Of a DNA stretch of 43,391 nucleotides, positions 1 through 8,614 are shown in pieces. Location: positions 1 through 43,391 of IMG/VR virus record IMGVR_UViG_3300024520_000014. The stretch is one strand, 5' to 3'. A program made the translations under genes and the position numbers. Within the stretch, counting starts at the first letter, position 1; every line of letters starts with the position of its first letter. Source of the stretch: a virus. The notes under the pieces were generated by a model. That model saw only the letters and a list, made by a program, of their open reading frames with translations. It had not been told where the DNA came from and searched no databases.

Positions 1-127
1 AATAAGTATCAAATTTTCTTCACATTACTTCTTCATGTATACTTCTCCTTGTCATAGCACATCAATCTTGAAATCAAACTTCTTGATATTTTTTCACTCA
101 ACTTCAATCACTTCACACAACATCATA
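1..127. repeat. Terminal direct repeat, copy 1 (circular overlap)
   Basis: Bases 1-127 are identical to 43265-43391. A coding frame (YopX) runs through the junction without a break, so the molecule closes into a circle of 43,264 bp. A 127-base exact overlap is typical of an assembler k-mer and need not be a biological terminal repeat. Confidence 0.95.
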
Positions 128-325
128 CATTTTTCTTGATTCATCATCAATTTCAATTATATCCCCCTCATATATTTCTGTTCATTCTTTATCCTTTAAT
201 CAGGTGCTTTGCATTACCTCGTGTTCTTGTACATCAAATCAAATTGCATCAGTTTCATCTAACATAGAAAAATCAACTATCCTCATTTCTTTTCAATCCC
301 ATACTCTAAATTTTATTTCTCTCAT
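1..325 (-). CDS. yopX: YopX family protein 1 (N-terminal part; crosses the circle junction)
   Basis: Read with TGA as Gly, an ATG at 323-325 opens a 131-aa frame that continues through the junction to a TAA at 43194. It begins MREIKFRVWD and has the family core MQSTGLKDKEGTEIYEGDI, the signature of phage YopX proteins, and ends with the family-like VIGNIYEPN. YopX proteins are small phage/prophage proteins of unknown biochemical role. The start overlaps the end of the next gene by 13 nt, as in a translationally coupled operon. A second YopX gene lies at 6905-7225. Family assignment is firm; function is unknown. Confidence 0.9.
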
Positions 326-660
326 TCTTTATTATTAGGAAGTAAGTTATTAATGTATTCAGAGAGAGTGTTATCTCTTATAGCTATGGCTTGTAATTCT
401 GTTATATGTTCAATTATTTCATCATATATATATTTTATTCAATTTTCATTTTTATATTTTCAAATAGATAATACTTCTCAATATTGAGTTGGATTATTAT
501 TTTTTATATATCCTCTTGCTATAGCTTCTATAAATGGTTTAGAAGTTATCACCTCTATTTTAAATGTACACTTACTTAGATATTCTGCATCCATATCTTT
601 TGGTAGCATATACCCATTCTCAATAGCGAATGCTAAATATCTTTCTATTTCTTTGTTCAT
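313..660 (-). CDS. Hypothetical protein, 115 aa
   Basis: Starts MNKEIERYLAFAIENG and runs to a TAA at 313-315 through four in-frame TGA codons read as Gly. It is charged and helical in look, with no motif I recognise. It overlaps YopX by 13 nt and the gene upstream by 16 nt, which supports it as a real member of the early operon. Confidence 0.8.
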
Positions 661-944
661 GGTAATAGGTTATGTAAATAAGATACTGGGTCGCGTAGGT
701 TATTTTTGCATAAGATTATATATACTTGATTTATTCATCAAATACCTATTTCAATATTATTTTCTATATATTTCATAAACTTCTCCATAAACTCAGGAGT
801 AAATATTATTTCTCTTACATCTAAAACCCTATATCATACCTCTAAATCTTTTACAAAAGTATTTGAATAATATCTAAATCATAAATCTTCATAATTAAAT
901 CCTATCAATTCATTTATTTCATTCAATTGTTCGTGTTCTTTCAT
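645..944 (-). CDS. Hypothetical protein, 99 aa
   Basis: ATG at 942-944, TAG at 645-647. The frame begins MKEHEQLNEINELIGFNYED and crosses several in-frame TGA (Gly), including two adjacent ones near residue 75. No family recognised. It overlaps the following gene start by 16 nt. Confidence 0.75.
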
Positions 945-988
945 ACTTCTATAAAGTTAATAAATAATCTAGTAGGTTAGTTAAAACA

Positions 989-1297
989 TTATTCAGATAT
1001 AATACTATCATAGTGTCAAGCATGATTGAATAAAAAAGATTTATGATATATTAAATTTAACTCTTTTACTATTTTCATAGCTTGTTCTTTAGAGATAGTA
1101 ATTTTTATATCTGTAATTTCGGAGTCTTTTCTTAGCAATTTAATAATTCTATAATGTGGATTATCTCAGAAATTAGTAAAATTTATATACCATAAATGAC
1201 TCCAATTATCTTTTATTAAATCAATATTTATTTGTATTTCCCCAGTATGTTTGAAATCTCAAACAATTATTTTATCGAGATATTCTTTCTTTTTCAT
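989..1297 (-). CDS. Hypothetical protein, 102 aa
   Basis: Begins MKKKEYLDKIIVGDFKHTG and ends ...SIISE. Mixed alpha/beta composition with no membrane segment and no motif recognised. The 45-base gap downstream (945-988) shows no clear signal. Confidence 0.75.
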
Positions 1298-1323
1298 CTT
1301 ACTTTAAATTATCCAAATAAATA

Positions 1324-1464
1324 TTAGTTAAACAGTCTATCAAAAACATTCTCTATACACATAGAGGCTGTTTTACTATTAGTTTTTTGAGAGAATACTT
1401 CTTTTATCCTCTCTAATCTTTCTATGTCTTGCTCGTTTAATTTGTATGTTACTTTTTTATCCAT
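1324..1464 (-). CDS. Small protein, 46 aa, ribbon-helix-helix-like
   Basis: MDKKVTYKLNEQDIERLERIK followed by VFSQKTNSKTASMCIENVF. A short basic beta-like N-terminus followed by two helices resembles CopG/Arc ribbon-helix-helix repressors, which are of this size. It contains no TGA. The start overlaps the stop of the gene upstream by 8 nt. The RHH call is a resemblance only. Confidence 0.6.
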   Translation of the reverse strand: MDKKVTYKLNEQDIERLERIKEVFSQKTNSKTASMCIENVFDRLFN

Positions 1465-1645
1465 TCGTTTTATTTAAAAATTTATTAGCATATCTAGTAG
1501 CTCATGCAATAGTCTTAAAATCTTTACTTCATACTACTTGATTTTCATTTACCATTTTACATGCTTCATAATATCCACAATTTGGAAAGTTCTCTGTAAT
1601 TACTACATTTTTTGTTCCTTTATTTAAAGTTTGCAATGTTTTCAT
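1457..1645 (-). CDS. Hypothetical protein, 62 aa
   Basis: MKTLQTLNKGTKNVVITENF... ends KFLNKTNG. It is the first gene after a good promoter at 1677-1704 and overlaps the next gene by 8 nt. The repeated VVGSKDFKTIAGATRYANKF portion looks like a small folded domain, but no family is recognised. Confidence 0.75.
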
Positions 1646-1676
1646 AATATTTGTAGTTAGTTATTAATATATAACT

Positions 1677-1704
1677 AGTATATCACTTTTTTATTCAAAT
1701 GCAA
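1677..1704 (-). promoter_or_regulatory. Promoter, TTGCAT-16-TATACT
   Basis: On the minus strand, TTGCAT (1699-1704), 16 bp, TATACT (1677-1682), about 32 bp before the ATG at 1645. The TTGCA-type -35 box recurs at most promoters of this genome. Confidence 0.65.
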
Positions 1705-1743
1705 ACTTTTTATACCTTTTTACACACTTTTTGTATTGACAGT

Positions 1744-1848
1744 TTAATTATTTAATGTTTCCAAATAAATATTTAATTCACTAAGCACTTCCTCATCACT
1801 CTTTAATATCTCTAAAAGTCTGAGTCATTCTTTGGTTAGGTTTTGCAT
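1744..1848 (-). CDS. Hypothetical peptide, 34 aa
   Basis: MQNLTKEGLRLLEILKSDEE..., an acidic amphipathic helix with one TGA-Gly. It is packed 3 nt from the gene upstream. No family recognised. Confidence 0.55.
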
Positions 1849-1851
1849 AGG

Positions 1852-2040
1852 TTATTTTTTTATTCAATAAGCATAATATTTGGTAGGAAGTTCTTGGATC
1901 ATCACTTCAACTCAATTTTTGAATGCAACCCCATTTTTCTTTTGATTTATTCAATTAAAATCAATTCATTTATCAAAATCTTTCAAAGTAGAAAAATAAT
2001 AAAACTTTCATTTCTTACATAATTCCATTAATCTTTCCAT
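1852..2040 (-). CDS. Hypothetical protein, 62 aa
   Basis: MERLMELCKKGKFYYFSTLK... with five TGA-Gly codons, several at natural turn positions (FDKGIDFNG). Looks like a compact alpha/beta domain; family unknown. Confidence 0.7.
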
Positions 2041-2061
2041 ACTTCTTATTTATTTATTAAA

Positions 2062-2235
2062 TTAAAACTTTGTTCATTTTATAGGTAAAAATAATATTAA
2101 TCATATTACTATTGCCATTAATAAACCTCCTAACCAAAATTCTCACTCTTTCACATAGATCATATATTCAAATAAAGAAGCCGTACTTACTATTAATATA
2201 AAACCTATTATTGCTATTTTATTATGCGTTATCAT
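2062..2235 (-). CDS. Small membrane protein, 57 aa
   Basis: Two hydrophobic stretches (IAIIGFILIVSTASLF and WLGGLLMAIVIGLILFLP) flank a short charged loop, so it is probably a two-pass inner-membrane protein. Role unknown; it sits in the early operon, away from the lysis region. Confidence 0.65.
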
Positions 2236-2237
2236 AG

Positions 2238-2396
2238 TTATTCATTAGGGTTAAAATCACACTTAATACACTCCTTCTTATAATCATTTACTATTCAGCA
2301 CTCAGGACATTCTAAGATATATATATCTCAACTTACTGAGTCAATTAGTCAACTTCCTTTCTCCCTATCTCCCTTTGTAAATTTTATTTTATCCAT
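2238..2396 (-). CDS. Small zinc-ribbon-like protein, 52 aa
   Basis: Two CxxC-type knuckles, ECPECG and KKECIKCD, about 15 residues apart, can bind one zinc ion. The N-terminus is charged. Such mini zinc ribbons often bind nucleic acid or protein partners; no specific function can be assigned. Confidence 0.65.
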
Positions 2397-2399
2397 TGT

Positions 2400-2531
2400 T
2401 TATTTTTGGTTAGATTCTAATATCTCTACACTTTTTTTATATTTCTCCATTGCTTCCATTATCTCCTTTGATCAATAATCTAAAAATTTCTCTTCATCTT
2501 TTATACATTCTAGTAATTGTTTTCTATTCAT
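2400..2531 (-). CDS. Hypothetical peptide, 43 aa
   Basis: MNRKQLLECIKDEEKFLDYG..., a highly charged helical peptide. Its first codons overlap the end of the XRE regulator by 22 nt, suggesting coupled translation. Confidence 0.6.
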
Positions 2532-2782
2532 ATTTCTAAATCCTTAATTGTTAAATTAGTTATTCTACTTGTTACAAATTCACCCCTCTTTATAGGCATA
2601 TTCAGTACTTTTAATATTCTAGTAAGATTATGTTCATATAGTCTTCAAGTCTTCTCTATGTTACAATATGAAGCTTGGGTAATATTGCTCCTCTCTGCTA
2701 GTTCTAATTGAGTATATCTAGTGTTCTCTCGCTCTTGTCTGAGTACTCTAGGATCTATCTGTATTATCTTTCATCCTGCCAT
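2510..2782 (-). CDS. XRE/Cro-CI family transcriptional regulator, 90 aa
   Basis: Residues about 14-60 form a helix-turn-helix of the Cro/CI type: LRQERENTRYTQLELAERSN, then ITQASYCNIEKTGRLYEHNL and TRILKVLNM. The Q-x-x-L-A-x-x-x-x-I-x-Q-x-x-I-x-x-E-x-G pattern is classical. As a free-standing small DNA-binding protein in the early region it is a candidate regulator of the phage promoters. No integrase was found, so a role in lysogeny is not implied. Its start overlaps the NinB-like stop by 1 nt. Confidence 0.88.
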
Positions 2783-3171
2783 TATTTCTCATAATCAAAT
2801 AAAGTTTGTAGTTCTCTCGGAGTTATTATCTCTCCACATCATAATTTCTTTCCGAAGGCTACTCCTCTTTCGATTAATAGAGTAGCTTGTTCTTTGTTAA
2901 GGTCTTTAGTACTTCATTGTATAGCTATCTCATATTGCATTCATCACATCTTTAGTTCTTTAGTTCAGAAAACTCATTTTAATAGGGCTTGTTTTGTTTC
3001 TTCTGTTGTATAGCCTAGCTTCTTACCTATTTCACTAAAAAGTCTGTAGAAAGCGTTGTTTTGTGATAGTGTGCGTTGGTTACTAGTTAAAGGTAATTCA
3101 AATATAATAAATACATCTGAGTCTTCTCTAAATGTTAGCATCTTTATTATGTCTTGTTTATTTAGTTGCAT
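2782..3171 (-). CDS. NinB-like recombination protein (lambda Orf-like), 129 aa
   Basis: After MQLNKQDIIKMLTFREDSDV the segment RTLSQNNAFYRLFSEIGKKL matches the 'RSLDQN-x-x-x-x-x-x-L' region of lambda NinB/Orf, followed by a possible counterpart of the later NinB helices. NinB proteins bind ssDNA and SSB and assist strand-annealing recombination, which fits the ERF and RusA genes nearby. The match is partial; a generic phage DNA-binding protein is the alternative. Confidence 0.5.
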
Positions 3172-3386
3172 ATTTGTTTTAAGATATTATTATTTAATGT
3201 ATTAATTCAAAAAGATAACTTTAAATTAGAATACTCTTCAATATTTTCTTTACTTCTTGATATTTCATATACTTTATTTACTTCTTTCATATGTCATATC
3301 CAAAATTCTGCTTCAATTTGTGACTTCCATTCTCTCCTTCATTCTAGTTTTTCTTTTAATTCCGATATATTATGATAATTTCCCAT
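3162..3386 (-). CDS. Hypothetical protein, 74 aa
   Basis: MGNYHNISELKEKLEGRREW..., strongly helical and charged. It overlaps the NinB-like start by 10 nt. No motif recognised. Confidence 0.7.
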
Positions 3387-3395
3387 ACTATATTA

Positions 3396-3563
3396 TTAAT
3401 CAAGTAAATCATTTAATCCTGATAGTTCTTTATTAAATACTTTTAGAGTACATTGTAAATTATACTTATATTCGTTTATAGTTTTATCTCTTTCTTTTAC
3501 AATCAACTCTAATTCTGTTATTCTGAGTAAATATTTATTATTTGGATTTATATTATTAGTCAT
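3396..3563 (-). CDS. Hypothetical coiled-coil peptide, 55 aa
   Basis: MTNNINPNNKYLLRITELEL then IVKERDKTINEYKYNL, a heptad-like helix. It contains no TGA codon. Function unknown. Confidence 0.6.
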   Translation of the reverse strand: MTNNINPNNKYLLRITELELIVKERDKTINEYKYNLQCTLKVFNKELSGLNDLLD

Positions 3564-3565
3564 TT

Positions 3566-3829
3566 TTATTTATGTTTAAAATTATCAAATCAAAACTGTA
3601 CTTCTCTTTCTATCTGCTCTTCTGTCAACTCATCATATTCAATATGAGTTATCCAGTAATCATGTAATCTAATCTTCTTAGGCTCTCTCTCTACTGTTCT
3701 TTCTCTTCTTAATAATACTTCTTCTTTGTACTTTATCTCTTTGTTTATTCTTATTGCTCTATTTCTTTTATAATTCTTTACTTGAATATCATTGTATTCT
3801 AGCATTTTCTTTTGGGCTTCTGTTATCAT
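3566..3829 (-). CDS. Hypothetical charged protein, 87 aa
   Basis: MITEAQKKMLEYNDIQVKNY..., rich in Arg, Lys and Glu, extended past one TGA to end FGFDNFKHK. Its position next to the ERF gene suggests a DNA metabolism role, but nothing in the sequence proves it. Confidence 0.65.
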
Positions 3830-3832
3830 TGG

Positions 3833-4369
3833 TTATTTAATTCATAATAAAGATAGTTTCTCTGCATTAGCTTTCGATACTTTATATTTCTTTCTAACAT
3901 CAGATATTGTATATATCGTTCAGTTTCCTACTAAATCATATAATGTATCATAATTCTTATCATTGAACCATGGTTTATCATCTTCTTCTTTCTTTGCTTC
4001 TGTTTTATTACTTGCCTTAGCTCAGTCATCATCTTCTACCTCTAAATCTAATAGAGAGAGTAGATTATATCTTCTATAGTAAGTTATTTCAGAACCTTTA
4101 TCTTGTGCTTTTATTCATTCCGATAGTGGAATAGAACTTTCTATATTATATCTTTCATCTTCTTTAGCATCTAAATCAATTATTTCTGTAATTACCTTAT
4201 TATTTTCAACTCTATGTGTTATAAATAACCTTTCTTTTTCTAATATATCTCATAATTTTTCTTGTATTTGTCATAAATCAGCATAGCTATAATTAAAAGC
4301 TTTTGTTTTCCTTTGTAATTTTATTCAAGACTGTTTTACTCTGAATAATTTATCATATATTCAACTCAT
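3833..4369 (-). CDS. erf: ERF family single-strand annealing protein, 178 aa
   Basis: Hallmarks of the ERF superfamily are clear: FNYSYADLGQIQEKL near residue 26, a central ITHRVENNKVITEIID strand region, and GSEITYYRRYNLLSLLDLEV at about 95-115 followed by the acidic EDDDG. ERF proteins anneal complementary ssDNA and drive phage recombination and genome circularisation. The C-terminal 60 residues contain a lysine-rich linker and a small WFNDKNYDTLYDLVG-type domain. It works with RusA (6543) and possibly the NinB-like protein (2782). Confidence 0.88.
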
Positions 4370-4386
4370 ATTATTAATATTATTTA

Positions 4387-4854
4387 TTAAATTAATTCTA
4401 ATGCTTTTTTTGCATCCCATTTTAGTATTCTAATTCTTTGTATTATTTTAGTGTATGGTAGATTTAATTCTTCACACCATTCAGTTAAGGTTTGTGTTCT
4501 TCCATCTATTTTAATATAAATATTAGTACATCTATTATTTGCTTGTTGCTTAGCTGTAGCCCATTTACAATTTTCTTTATAATATCATTTATTATTATCT
4601 ATTCTTTCAATACTTAATCACTCTTTATATAACTCTCACATATCTTTATAAAAATTCTCAAACTTTTTCCATTTATCACATACTATTATTCATCTATCTC
4701 AGTATCTGTGGTATCTGTTGTTATTTTTAGAAAAAATTCTTCTTATAATATTTTGCCATACCTTATATATTTTTTTCGTAGACATTCAATGTTTATATGA
4801 TGGATTTAAACTACCAATTCAACGAGACATATTCATTTTAACTCATTCTCTCAT
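4387..4854 (-). CDS. HNH-like homing-endonuclease-type protein, 155 aa
   Basis: Central block RYGDRGIIVCDKWKKFENFY, then LSIERIDNNKGYYKENCKWA and TAKQQANN, is the conserved core of a large family of stand-alone phage proteins with a degenerate HNH fold (GGRGI-x-VC...SLDRIDN...Y-x-x-x-NCRWAT). Residues 120-155 look like a DNA-binding helix-turn-helix tail. Such genes behave as mobile insertions between phage genes. The start could also be an internal Met 7 or 9 residues later. Confidence 0.75.
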
Positions 4855-4992
4855 AATACTATTTGCTTATAACAAAAAAGAACTCTCAAGGGATATATAG
4901 TCGCAAAAACTAACCTTAAAAATTCTTTTCTATCTATATATAATTATCGTTTTTGCAAAGTAATTATATTCATTTTATTTTAAATAGCAAGA

Positions 4993-5157
4993 TTAACTAC
5001 TTCCATTGTTAATATTATGTAAATTAAACTCTGCTATTGCACTGCTAACACATGATAGTTGTAATTCTCTTAACTTATCATCTGTCTTTACTGTATTTTC
5101 TTGAATCCATAACCATGTTTCAAATTCTTCCATTGTCTTTTCTATTGTTTTTTCCAT
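4993..5157 (-). CDS. Hypothetical peptide, 54 aa
   Basis: MEKTIEKTMEEFETWLWIQE..., helical. Between it and the HNH-like gene lies a 138-base AT-rich gap with a weak TTGCAA promoter-like sequence at about 4956. Confidence 0.55.
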   Translation of the reverse strand: MEKTIEKTMEEFETWLWIQENTVKTDDKLRELQLSCVSSAIAEFNLHNINNGSS

Positions 5158-5158
5158 A

Positions 5159-5248
5159 TTATATTCAATTAATTAGTAAATGTGAAATCCCTATTATAGC
5201 TATACTTGCTAGTGTTAGCGAAGTAGTAATGACTCTTATTAACTTCAT
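5159..5248 (-). CDS. Tiny membrane peptide, 29 aa
   Basis: MKLIRVITTSLTLASIAIIG... is one hydrophobic helix after a basic start. It overlaps the gene upstream by 10 nt. Evidence is its packing and an intact frame; a chance frame cannot be excluded. Confidence 0.4.
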
Positions 5249-5421
5249 AATCAATTGTAAATAAATAAAATAAACTCTGGAAACAATGCAATGAATAACA
5301 TTATAACTATTAATATAATTAATATCTTATCTCCCATTTTATACTTATTATAAAATATTTTTAGTCTTATGTTTCTATCCGTTGTCGGTTCTTGTTTAGA
5401 CTGTTTAGTATATAGTTTCAC
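5239..5421 (-). CDS. Single-pass membrane protein, 60 aa, GTG start
   Basis: I chose the GTG at 5419-5421 because the -10 box of a near-consensus promoter (5455-5483) lies 33 bp upstream and the frame is open from there. The product has a charged 28-residue N-terminus, then IIIVIMLFIALFPEFILF-like membrane helix. An internal ATG (5335-5337) would give only the 32-aa membrane part. Function unknown. Confidence 0.55.
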
Positions 5422-5454
5422 TTAATTTATGTTATTAAATGACTATATATATTA

Positions 5455-5483
5455 ATTATAGTCGAATATATAATAAAAAGCAA
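5455..5483 (-). promoter_or_regulatory. Promoter, TTGCTT-17-TATAAT
   Basis: TTGCTT at 5478-5483, 17 bp, TATAAT at 5455-5460 on the minus strand, one of the best promoters in the genome. It drives the genes from 5421 downward. Confidence 0.75.
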
Positions 5484-5502
5484 ATCTTTTTATAAAGAAA
5501 TG

Positions 5503-5880
5503 CTATTGACTTACTGGTATATTATATATAAAGTTCTTTGATTGGCTTTCGTTAGCCTTTTGTTGTATTAATGATTCTTTTTCTAATTTTCTCTTTCTAT
5601 TTATTCTTGCTTGTAATGATTCTTTAGCCTCCTTCTTTTCTTTCTTATACTCCCTATGGTATTTTCTCATCTTCTCCTTATTCTTCTGATAATACTCTTT
5701 TCAATAAGTAACATAGTCTATATTTTTCTTTTTTCACATTTCTAAACTCTTCATTAAAGTCATTGTTTTATCTTTAATAAACCACTTTTTCCATAAACGG
5801 TAACTGTAAATATAATCACCCATATCTTTTCTAATTTTTGAGTATTCTTCATAGAGTATTTTATAAGTTAGTTTTCTCAT
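5503..5880 (-). CDS. Hypothetical basic protein, 125 aa
   Basis: MRKLTYKILYEEYSKIRKDM... passes YGKEYYQKNKEKMRKYHREY, a motif seen in small phage DNA-associated proteins, into a long Lys/Glu/Arg helix and a polar tail ending IPVSQ. A 14-base inverted repeat (5544-5557) lies inside its 3' end. Likely nucleic-acid binding by charge alone. Confidence 0.65.
5544..5557. repeat. Hairpin GGCTTTCGTTAGCC, copy 1
   Basis: Inverted repeat GGCT/AGCC with a T-rich plus-strand flank. A near-identical copy (GGCTTTCATTAGCC plus seven T) lies at 40739-40752. Here it is inside a coding frame. It could stop plus-strand (antisense) transcription. Confidence 0.5.
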
Positions 5881-5883
5881 AGT

Positions 5884-6030
5884 CTACCATATAATTATTG
5901 AATAATTATTAAGTATCTTATTGTAATTGTTTCTTATATATTTTTTGGTTTCTTTATTTGCTCTATTGTAAAAAGCTATTAGTCAATTGGTATTTATGAT
6001 ATCATTCATAGTCATTTCTATTTCGTTCAT
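5884..6030 (-). CDS. Hypothetical peptide, 48 aa
   Basis: MNEIEMTMNDIINTNGLIAF... ending NNYSIIIW. Polar, helical. It lies 3 bases from the gene downstream. No motif. Confidence 0.55.
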
Positions 6031-6049
6031 TGTTTTTGTTTATTAATTA

Positions 6050-6412
6050 TTATTTATAGCTCTTCCATTTTTCATTTCATTTCCATTTGTAATATCTCAA
6101 TAGTAATTGTCTATATAACCAATCTACATTGTAAGCTAATACTTCTGTATTTTCTATTCAAGTAGATATTAGTTTATTATTCAGTATATCTTGGATTATA
6201 TGTATACATTCATGTAATAATACATAATCACATACAGCATTCAAGTATAGAAAAGCATTATTATTCCGTATATAAGTTATACCATCAGTTCATTCTAACC
6301 TATTTCAATCAAATCAATTTTTTAACATATAATCTACAAATTCTTGCCTATCTCATATAAACCAAAATACATTAAATCAGAATACATTATTATTTACTTT
6401 TATCTGTTTCAT
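6050..6412 (-). CDS. HEXXH zinc-metallopeptidase-like protein, 120 aa
   Basis: Residues 67-71 read HECIH within VCDYVLLHECIHIIQDIL, the HEXXH zinc site of zincins, and a possible third ligand E90 follows in NTEVLAYNVDWL. The spacing (HEXXH then about 19 residues to a Glu before a helix) is gluzincin-like, as in small IrrE/SprT-type and phage peptidase folds. The product is short and lacks other domains. A role such as cleavage of a host regulator is speculative; structural use of the site is possible. Confidence 0.6.
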
Positions 6413-6552
6413 TGTTTCTGTTTATTAAGTAATTTAATCTTTTCATATGCTCTGTCTATATTCCATGTTGCTATATCTCAGTAAGTCTCTATGTATTTCT
6501 GATAAAATTTAATAGCCATTATATGTTGCTCTATTTGTTCTTCTATTGTCAT
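6400..6552 (-). CDS. Hypothetical peptide, 50 aa
   Basis: MTIEEQIEQHIMAIKFYQKY... helical; overlaps the HEXXH gene start by 13 nt and the RusA stop by 10 nt, so its reading frame is well supported by context. Confidence 0.6.
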
Positions 6553-6911
6553 ATCTCTTTTATAGTTATTTCTACCTCCTTTCTATCACTATCTATCTTA
6601 GAAGTGACTATTTTTTTTATATGCTTATCTTCAAATCAAGGTATATTATCTCATAGTAGATCGAATAAAGGTTTTAGTAAGTTATCAAGGTCTTGGGTTT
6701 TCTTATTTCAATTCTTGTAATAGAGAGGTAAGAAATATATTATTGTAGCTTCTAGCCACTCATTACCGTGTATTTTATATTGTTCTTGCTTTAATAGTTC
6801 TATTTCTGCAATTTCTATCCACTCCTTATACTTTTTACTCTTATGCCTTACTCTATATCCTGCATAGCATTCATTTACACTGGGGGGGATTGTAAGTGTT
6901 AGTTTTATCAT
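6543..6911 (-). CDS. rusA: RusA-like Holliday junction resolvase, 122 aa
   Basis: N-terminal MIKLTLTIPPSVNECYAGYR, then KSKKYKEWIEIAEIEL, match RusA. The catalytic region KKTQDLDNLLKPLFDLL (D74, D76, N77, K80, D84) and the following E-D pair near 94-95 fit the three-acid Mg2+ site. RusA cuts four-way junctions symmetrically; in phages it resolves recombination intermediates and branched DNA before packaging. Length is normal (about 120 aa). TGA-Gly at residues 68, 87 and 92 must be read through to reach the active site. Confidence 0.9.
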
Positions 6912-7225
6912 ATTAATTCAGGGTTCTGATATATATTTCCTATCACTTTATAATCTGAATAAACAATAAATGGAAGATGCCTTATATCTTCTATAATTTT
7001 ATTATATTTTTTCATTCATTTCAATTTAGGTCTATGATCTTCTAATATATCTCCCTCATATATTTCTTCCCCGTCCTTGTCTTCAAGTCATGTGTACTGC
7101 ATTAATACCCAAGGTATATGTCATTCTATTTCTCAAGTAAGAGATATATGAGTAGTACTATCATATATCATTCAGCTTCCATTTTTTACTTCTTCATCCC
7201 AAGCTCTAAATTTTATTTCTCTCAT
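6905..7225 (-). CDS. yopX: YopX family protein 2, 106 aa
   Basis: Begins MREIKFRAWDEEVKNGSGMI, has the core LMQYTGLEDKDGEEIYEGDI and ends VIGNIYQNPEL. It is a paralogue of the YopX protein at the circle junction. TGA codes for the invariant Gly of YTGL-D-K. It overlaps the RusA start by 7 nt. Biochemical role of the family is unknown. Confidence 0.9.
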
Positions 7226-7470
7226 AATTCTTTTAAATAATTAATACAATCTTGCCTCACTCACTCACCACTCTTACAACTATGAACCTTTAAATGACAG
7301 TCGAAACATAGGAGTACTCATTTATCTACATTGTTTCTTTCCTTTGTTCTATCAGCCTGTAGTCAGAAATACACATGATGAGCCGAGTGTCATTGATCTC
7401 CACATAGTATACATACTTGATCTCTGTTATATATAGCTTCCTTTGTCTTATTACTAAACTTAGCCTTCAT
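7213..7470 (-). CDS. HNH nuclease, 85 aa
   Basis: A compact HNH domain: C20xxC23 (VCILCG), H31-H32 (SAHHVYFG), N47 and the second knuckle C55xxC58-H59 (LLCFDCHLKVH) with H63. The two CxxC pairs hold zinc and the histidines form the metal-dependent nuclease site. Stand-alone HNH enzymes in phages may be packaging-associated nickases or homing enzymes; position beside RusA and YopX does not decide this. Confidence 0.85.
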
Positions 7471-8096
7471 TATAATTCTATATCTTTAATCTTTAAAAAC
7501 TCTTCATAACTCATAAACTCTCATTTCTCTTTTGCTACTTTAATTAAAAACTTCTGCATTTTCTCAGTCCTTTCATCTCATGGTATAAATGCCCTAGTCG
7601 ATGTATAGTATAATCATTGATTATAAGCATATTCCAAATTTAACTTCATAAGTCTATATGGGAACCCTCAAAGAGTTTCTAATATAGTATTTTTCTTAAA
7701 CATATGAAAATGTCAATATCATTTCTTAGTCTGTACTATCTTATCTATATCACTTTTAGTAATTACTCAATCTTTTGATAATTCTATATATGTTTTATTA
7801 CTCTTCTTTAATCATAGGATCCATCATTTTTTATTGTCTATAGTATCTATAGTTCATTTAACTATCTTTAATTTAAAGCCTGTCTTCCATTCTACGTATT
7901 TAACTAATGCTGGGTAGATAATTCACGCACTCGCTCACCAAGTAAGTAATGCTCCTATCTTTTCCATATAGATAATTAGTTTTAGTATATTATCTACTTT
8001 CATTTCTATTCAATAATCGTATTTAATTATATTCAAGAATGCGTATATACTGCATGAATAGTTAGTTTGCTTTTGTGCTAATTGGTTATATCACAT
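7470..8096 (-). CDS. Hypothetical protein, 208 aa, possible C39-like peptidase fold
   Basis: The N-terminus (QLAQKQTNYSCSIYAFLNII) resembles the Q-x(n)-C-x-x-x-A start of C39-like cysteine peptidases, and a HFHMF segment near residue 140 could provide a histidine. A hydrophobic stretch at about 55-75 (ALLTWGASAGIIYPAL) and TRAFIPGDERTEKMQKFL near the end are also visible. It is the first gene after the promoter at 8127-8155. The peptidase idea is tentative. Confidence 0.6.
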
Positions 8097-8126
8097 ACTC
8101 TCTTAATTAATAATTAATATATCCCT

Positions 8127-8155
8127 AATGTATCATACTTTGATTTTATTTGCAA
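8127..8155 (-). promoter_or_regulatory. Promoter, TTGCAA-17-TACATT, repeated upstream element
   Basis: TTGCAA at 8150-8155 with TACATT at 8127-8132. The 30 bases covering the -35 box and upstream are repeated with one mismatch at the promoter at 13686-13714. Confidence 0.65.
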
Positions 8156-8176
8156 ATAATTGACTTGACTATTCAT
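8146..8176 (-). repeat. Promoter-proximal repeat, copy 1
   Basis: On the minus strand GAATAGTCAAGTCAATTA then TTTGCAAATAAAA, matching 13705-13735 at all but one base. Each copy also starts with ATG of a 20-21 codon frame (MNSQVNYLQIK here, MNSLVNYLQIK there), but the single difference changes an amino acid, so a DNA signal is more likely than a peptide. Confidence 0.7.
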
Positions 8177-8201
8177 AATCTATTTTTTAATAATTAAATA
8201 T

Positions 8202-8462
8202 CTACTCACACTCACATGATAATTCATTCAAAAAACAATCTTCATATGAATATATATATTCATAAACTTCTTCTAATTCAATTCAATATAGCTTTTGTTT
8301 TTTATTTTCGACATAATAGCGTTCTGATCATATATCTAAATCCCAGTAATGGAAATACCAGAAATTTATTCAATCTATAATAATAGGGATCTTAACCCTC
8401 AATGTGTCTTTATTCAGTTTCTGTTTGATGATTTTTCTTTTTTTATCTATGTTTATTTTCAT
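8202..8462 (-). CDS. Hypothetical protein, 86 aa
   Basis: MKINIDKKRKIIKQKLNKDT... then VKIPIIIDGINFWYFHYWDL, an alpha/beta domain with an acidic, Cys-containing end (LSCECE). No family recognised. Confidence 0.7.
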
Positions 8463-8487
8463 AATCTATAACTTAATAAGTAAAGGG

Positions 8488-8604
8488 TTATAAGTATTTC
8501 TTTTTATATTCTAGTATTTGTATAATATTTCTCGTAAACTTCTCTATTATTTCTTTCTGAGTCAATCCTCAATATTCTTTTTTTATTATATCTTTAATCC
8601 ACAT
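8488..8604 (-). CDS. Hypothetical peptide, 38 aa, HTH-like
   Basis: MWIKDIIKKEYGGLTQKEII EKFTRNIIQ... has a GLTQKEIIEKF helix-turn-helix flavour. Too short for a family call. It lies just downstream of dnaB. Confidence 0.5.
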
Positions 8605-8614
8605 ATTTTTAAAA

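Noticed and set aside
5541-5565. Hairpin as a minus-strand terminator
   Set aside because: On the minus strand it is inside a coding frame and is not followed by a T-run.
8170-8180. A 20-codon peptide MNSQVNYLQIK... and its partner near 13730
   Set aside because: Similarity stops where the promoter element stops and the one difference changes an amino acid, so a DNA signal explains it better.
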